Shown here: positions 60,000 to 64,000 of the stretch, in pieces
Layout of the letters: every line of letters starts with the position of its first letter
How positions within the stretch are numbered: the stretch's first letter is position 1
Assembly: GCA_959347315.1 (NCBI GenBank)
Contig: OY365810.1
Span: 17,472,120-17,536,119 of the forward strand
Reading direction: 5' to 3'
DNA: 64,000 bases
Origin: Bimastos eiseni
Taxonomy: Eukaryota > Annelida > Clitellata > Crassiclitellata > Lumbricidae
Translations under genes and position numbers: made by a program
Notes under the pieces: model-generated
Told to the model about the DNA's origin: nothing
The model's database searches: none
Seen by the model: only the letters and a program-made list of their open reading frames with translations

Positions 60000-60553
60000 T
60001 CAGCTCGTAGGACGGCTGAGGAGATCCGGGATCCAGTTCTGTTTGCCTGGTCGGTGGCGAATTTCCAATGAGTATTGCTGTAATTCTAAGTACCAATGCA
60101 GAAGCTTCTGATTGTAGTTTACCATTGATTGTAAGAACTGCAGAAGACTGTGGTCCGAGTAGACCGTCACAAGAGACGACCCAAAATACACACTGAATGT
60201 GCGAACGGCCGACACGAGGTCCAACGCCTCTTTCTCAATCGTCATATCCAGTTTCCTTAGAAATCTCATACCCCCTACTTTATCAATCAACACCTCGACA
60301 CGAGGCATGGGAAAAGGATCTGGTACGGTAAGCGCATTGAGCTTGGGAAAATCCGCACACAACCTGAGGGAACCATCCGCTTTGGGCACCATCACAATCG
60401 GCGCAGCTCACGGACTATCAGATTCCTCAATAATCCCAGACCGTAGCAACGTTGAAATTTCATCATTCACTACTTTTGCTTTATCAGGATGCAAACGATT
60501 AGGGATTTGTCTGACCGGCTTGGCCCCATCTATCAACTGTATATGATGTGTTA
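60000..60553 (-). pseudogene. Reverse transcriptase/RNase H remnant with internal deletion
   Basis: The RT start (ISTLLRSGIIEESDSP, then APIVMVPKADGSLRLCADF, FLRKLDM) is followed directly, near 60240-60250, by RNase H C-terminal sequence (SLVTVYSDHSLLQFLQ, LEIRHRPGKQNWIPDLLSR). The palm with the catalytic Y-DD box and most of RNase H are missing. A TGA at 60408-60410 replaces the usual Trp of the SPWA-P motif. Confidence 0.9.
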
Positions 60554-61156
60554 TCAAATCGGTTTTTCCCGGTGATCGCTGAACACCGTACGAAACTCAG
60601 TCAGCAGACGTGTCAACTCGCTGGCGTTTTCCACCACCAAATGTGTCATTTCCACATGTTGAAGAAACAAATCATCAGAATCGTTATCCACTACAAGATC
60701 AGACAATAAAACCGGCACTGATTGAACACCGTCATTATCTGTTTCCCTAGGCCAATACTTTCGCATCAAATTTACGTGCACTACCCTCAGAGTCTTTCTT
60801 CGGTCCGGAGTTAAGACAAAGTAGTCCACCTCCCCCAATCTGCATTCAACAGAATAGGGTCCACAGTATTTGGCCTCTAAAGGTTTGCCGACCAAAGGCA
60901 AGAACAATAGAACTTTATCGCCTTTCTCAATGACCACATTCTTCGCATGCTTGTCATACCACTCATTCGATTTTGACTTCGCCACAAGTTCGTTATCATT
61001 AACTACCTCCATTGCCTTCCTAACATGTTCCCGCAATGTCAAAACAAAATCAATCAGATTAGATTTCTGTAGATCACCCACAGCAACTTCCTGCAACCAG
61101 TTACGTTTTACTAACTGCAACAGGGCCTTTAACAGCACGACCAAACAGCAAATCAA
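60554..61156 (-). pseudogene. Integrase C-terminal (GPY/F) region and linker to RT
   Basis: Contains WYDKHAKNVVIEKGDKVLLF and a GPY/F module (YCGPYSVECRLGEVDYFVL, then TPDRRKTLRVVHVNLMRKY). The tail TRLLTEFRTVFSDHREKPI leads into RT in another frame. The open frame has no proper start: it continues the integrase after a frameshift. Confidence 0.88.
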
Positions 61157-62730
61157 AGGATGAAAACCCCAACCCTTGCACAGGAACCTCCCGATATGCG
61201 AAAAAAACCACGGAAGCGCTACGTCTCATGATCCGGGAAATCCCTCTCCCACTGCGATCATCATGTCCTTCAAAGTACGGTGGAATCTTTCCACACAACC
61301 ATTAGTCTGTGGGTGATATGGACTACTTTTCAATTGTAACACCTGACATTGCAGCAAAAAAGTTGAAACATCTCAGACATGAATTCACTGCCGCAGTCGG
61401 ACAATATTTCATCAGGAAAACCGAACATAGTGAATACAGAAATCAAGCATTTCGCCACTACCGGTGCGGTATGTGTGCGCAATGGAAACGCTAGCGGGTA
61501 ATGCGTAGCCAAGTCCATAACTGTAAGAATAAACCAATTTCTTGACCTCTCACAAATGCTCAAAGGCCCCACTTTGTCAATTGACAATTTTGAGAACGCC
61601 TTAGCAACAACTGGGACACGAACCAAGAGAGCATATGTTTTTCTTGCTCCTTTTCCCAGGCGCCGACAGACGTCACAGGTTCGACAATAATAACGCACAT
61701 CCCCAAACAAGCCAGGCCACCAATAATGGCGCACCAGGCGATCAATCGTCTTCTGGGTCCCCAAATAACCACTAGATGGAATATCATGGGCTAAGCGAAG
61801 AATCTTCTGCCTCAATATCTTAGGAACCACCACCTGTGTCCATTCTAACCCCAGCGGTGTACATCTGTCACGCCATCTACGAGTCAAAACACCATTTCGG
61901 ACCTCATAGTAATTCCGTTCCACTTTCTTACCTTCGACCTCGGTCAAAGCAAACAATGGTTGAAAGGTCACCCCATCCCGTTGATGACGGATTAAGTCAT
62001 CGCGTGACACAAATTCATCCCCATTCGACAAATCCTGCGCAGACTCAGAAAACAACGCCTGTAAGTCATCATGCAGGGAAACATCATTAACATCATCAAG
62101 CCGCGAATGACAAGCGTTCACTGCATCAGGAACTAACTTATCCAACCCAGACGCTACCTGAGCACGCATCACCACCGCCACATCCAATGCTGCAGGGATC
62201 ACTACATCAGTTATCAGTAGTAATTGAACTCCACTAGGTAAACTATCTACGACTCCACACAAAATTCTGTCTGCAATGCCCGAAGACCTAATCCTTAATT
62301 CGACTAAGGGAACTTCCACGGGGCAACCAACCACTCCCTGAATTACACGGCCTTCCTGTGTATCCAAAAATTCATTAGCAAGCACCCCATCTTTAGCCAC
62401 CAGGGATTGCAATGCCCCTGTATCTCGCAAAGCTACAATTGGACGCAATGAACTCTTGTTATTTAAAACTTCGACCCTAACACAAAACGGTTGAAACTGT
62501 GGATGTACCCGTGAGAACAAACCATCATCGATGCGTCCATTATGCGGCGTACCCACTAATTGTATCGCATGAGGGACATCCGCATTAAATCCCGCAGCCG
62601 CCTCATGTTCCCGTGCCTCTTTATTTTGTCTAACCCAGCATTGAGAAATGGTATGACCGACCCTTCTGCAGTATCCGCAAGTAACTCGGGCACCAAATTT
62701 ATTAAATCCCGTATCAGGTTGACTATGCAT
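61101..62730 (-). pseudogene. Zinc knuckle, protease and integrase region, frameshifted
   Basis: In order on the minus strand: a CCHC knuckle (CGYCRRVGHTISQCW), an aspartic protease motif (ALRDTGALQSLV), the integrase zinc-binding region (AHDIPSSGYLGTQKT..., CRTCDVCRRLG) and the catalytic core (LSIDKVGPLS with the first Asp; LSDCGSEF with the second). The catalytic Glu segment (TNGCVERFHR) is in another frame after about 61330, and a further shift gives VPVQGLGFSSFDLLFGRAV. In the zinc-binding motif the usual GHLG His is Tyr (codon at 61765-61767). Confidence 0.9.
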
Positions 62731-62963
62731 TAGTTGTGTATGCCAAGTCCCACCCGTCCGGCCAAAAGCACCTTGCGACTCTACTCTTGTACCACCAAGA
62801 ACCTCTACCTTAAAGGCTTAAACAAGATGGAATACTCATCCGCCAGCTTAGCTGCAGACGCCATTGATGATGGCTTCTTCTCAAGAATCCACCGATGAAT
62901 TTTCAACGGAAGGCAATTCCGGCACGCGTGCATATGCAACGAGCAACGCATTTTTTTTGTGTC

Positions 62964-63456
62964 TTAGTCTTGGCACTCGTCAACCGACAATTCCGCAAAA
63001 ACTTTCTGCGCTTTACCGGTAAGCTTAGAATGCATTACGGACGTCCACTTCGAACGTGGACACTGATGTATCAGCATCGCCTTTTCGAACGAAACTAAAA
63101 AATGTTCGACTTCGGATTCGTCAAAAGGTGGTACAAACTTAATGGCTGTAGCAACTCGAAATTTCTCTGTTTCAGTGTCTGAATTCGTCACGCTCGCTCT
63201 CTCTGTCCGCCCTTATCTGCTCTTTTTTCAACTCTTCTGCCTCCTTTTGCACCCTTAACTCCAAAGCCTGACTTTTTATTTGCCACTTTTCTATCTTCTG
63301 AGCAGGCGACCCTTTAGCCACAAGCTTTTGCAATTGAATTCTATTTAAGCCTTTTGTCTCAAGACCTAATGTTTCCGCTTCCTGTCTCAACTCATCAACC
63401 GTCATTTCAAAAACCTCATCTAGAGTTAACGGATTCGACGATAACGAAGACTTCAT
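62964..63456 (-). pseudogene. gag-like region, frame-broken
   Basis: An N-terminal piece (MKSSLSSNPLTLDEVFEM, then TVDELRQEAETLGLETKG...IQLQKLV, resembling an SAP-like helix-turn-helix, then a charged coiled coil) runs in one frame to 63172. The next part (FVPPFDESEVEHFLVSFEKA, KLTGKAQKVFAELS), typical of gypsy gag, is in a different frame. Stops separate it from the zinc-knuckle region. Confidence 0.8.
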
Positions 63457-63649
63457 CCTCTCACTTCAGTCTGTCCAAGTCAAATGATAATAATAATTTG
63501 ATAGAAAAACTTCGACTCACGCTTGAAATACACCTGGAAACGCCCCCTTTAAGAAACACCCAAAATTAACGTCTTTGTTATTCTAAACGACCATACACAC
63601 GGAAAATATAGATAAAGGTAACGACCCTTTTTTAGCAAACAGCGAAAAA

Positions 63650-63666
63650 CCGGACTGGAGCCCCCA
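63650..63666 (-). other. tRNA primer-binding site
   Basis: On the minus strand TGGGGGCTCCAGTCCGG starts two bases after the 5' LTR end; TGG complements a tRNA CCA tail. The tRNA identity was not determined. Confidence 0.75.
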
Positions 63667-63668
63667 TG

Positions 63669-64000
63669 TGTTACGTCCCGGGTTATTAATAAAACTAGGG
63701 TATGATAAAATACTCTTTATTTTAACAGAACTCACGGTGAAAAGATCCGCACCACAGCAGCTGCTTTCGGGAAAAAAAACACGGAAACCACACGTAGACG
63801 CCCACAGCTAACGTGTACGAAACGTAAAGCCAACTCTGCCCAACGACAGCCAGAGGAATACAACTGGAGAGTTGACGGCTTAACTAAAACGACCAACGGG
63901 GTCGGTACCGAACGTCAATCTCCCCGATTACTGTAAAAAAAACCGATCTTAAATACTCCGTCTGACCACTCCTTTTTTTAACAGAATTAATGCCCCGTTC
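63669..64000 (-). repeat. 5' LTR, truncated by the window edge
   Basis: Begins TGTTACGTCCC on the plus strand and is nearly identical to 59454-59856, lacking ~19 bp near 63731. Confidence 0.92.

Larger units (their letters stand above)
59454..64000 (-). mobile_element. Ty3/gypsy LTR retrotransposon, Gmr1-like domain order, defective, cut by window edge
   Basis: Two direct LTRs bound a 3.8-kb interior. In the minus (sense) direction the order is 5' LTR, PBS, gag with zinc knuckle, protease, integrase, reverse transcriptase, RNase H end, polypurine tract, 3' LTR. Integrase before RT is the copia-like order found in Gmr1-like Ty3/gypsy elements, not the usual gypsy order. The interior is too short and broken in several places (see the sub-features), while the LTRs differ by only a few substitutions and one ~19-bp indel, so insertion looks recent. 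About 70 bp of the 5' LTR should lie beyond 64000. Confidence 0.93.

Overview
The window is nuclear DNA from an intron-rich animal, roughly 64% A+T by eye. Genes are split into short exons with GT-AG introns, and the gaps between exons are packed with transposable-element debris. The protein families present (a MAP-kinase phosphatase, a classical SDR, a CCR4-NOT deadenylase, an MPPED phosphoesterase), together with non-LTR elements, hAT-type MITEs, tRNA-derived SINEs and a Ty3/gypsy element with an unusual domain order, fit a marine invertebrate. The gypsy element hints at a deuterostome, but the species cannot be fixed from the sequence.

Layout. (1) 1-3751: no recognisable exon; one hairpin, a TA run and one degenerate MITE. 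(2) 3752-11150, plus strand: the rhodanese end, catalytic domain and tail of a DUSP8/16-like MAP-kinase phosphatase; its first exon(s) lie upstream or were not recognised. A 19-bp minisatellite starts on its stop codon. (3) 17697-21022, plus: phase-compatible candidate exons for the C-terminus of an unidentified protein. (4) 22225-30074, minus: a complete nine-exon SDR oxidoreductase (262 aa). (5) 32701-43440, minus: a complete six-exon CNOT7/8 (CAF1/POP2) deadenylase (295 aa), whose introns hold a LINE, a 1.7-kb TIR element, two hAT MITEs and a partial exon duplication. (6) 47901-54903, plus: a complete five-exon MPPED1/2-like metallophosphoesterase (295 aa) with a GC-AG first intron. (7) 54904-59453: repeats and SINE/LINE pieces. 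(8) 59454-64000, running off the right edge: a minus-strand Ty3/gypsy retrotransposon in which integrase precedes reverse transcriptase (the Gmr1-like arrangement). Its LTRs are nearly identical, but it has an internal RT deletion and several frame breaks.

The four host genes have no evident common pathway; each stands alone. The strongest structural theme is the number of hAT-type MITEs, in at least six families, five of which have copies with perfect or near-perfect 8-bp target duplications. In one case an unoccupied copy of the target lies next to the insertion. Exon calls were made by reading splice signals and family conservation by eye; all coordinates come from the sequence itself.
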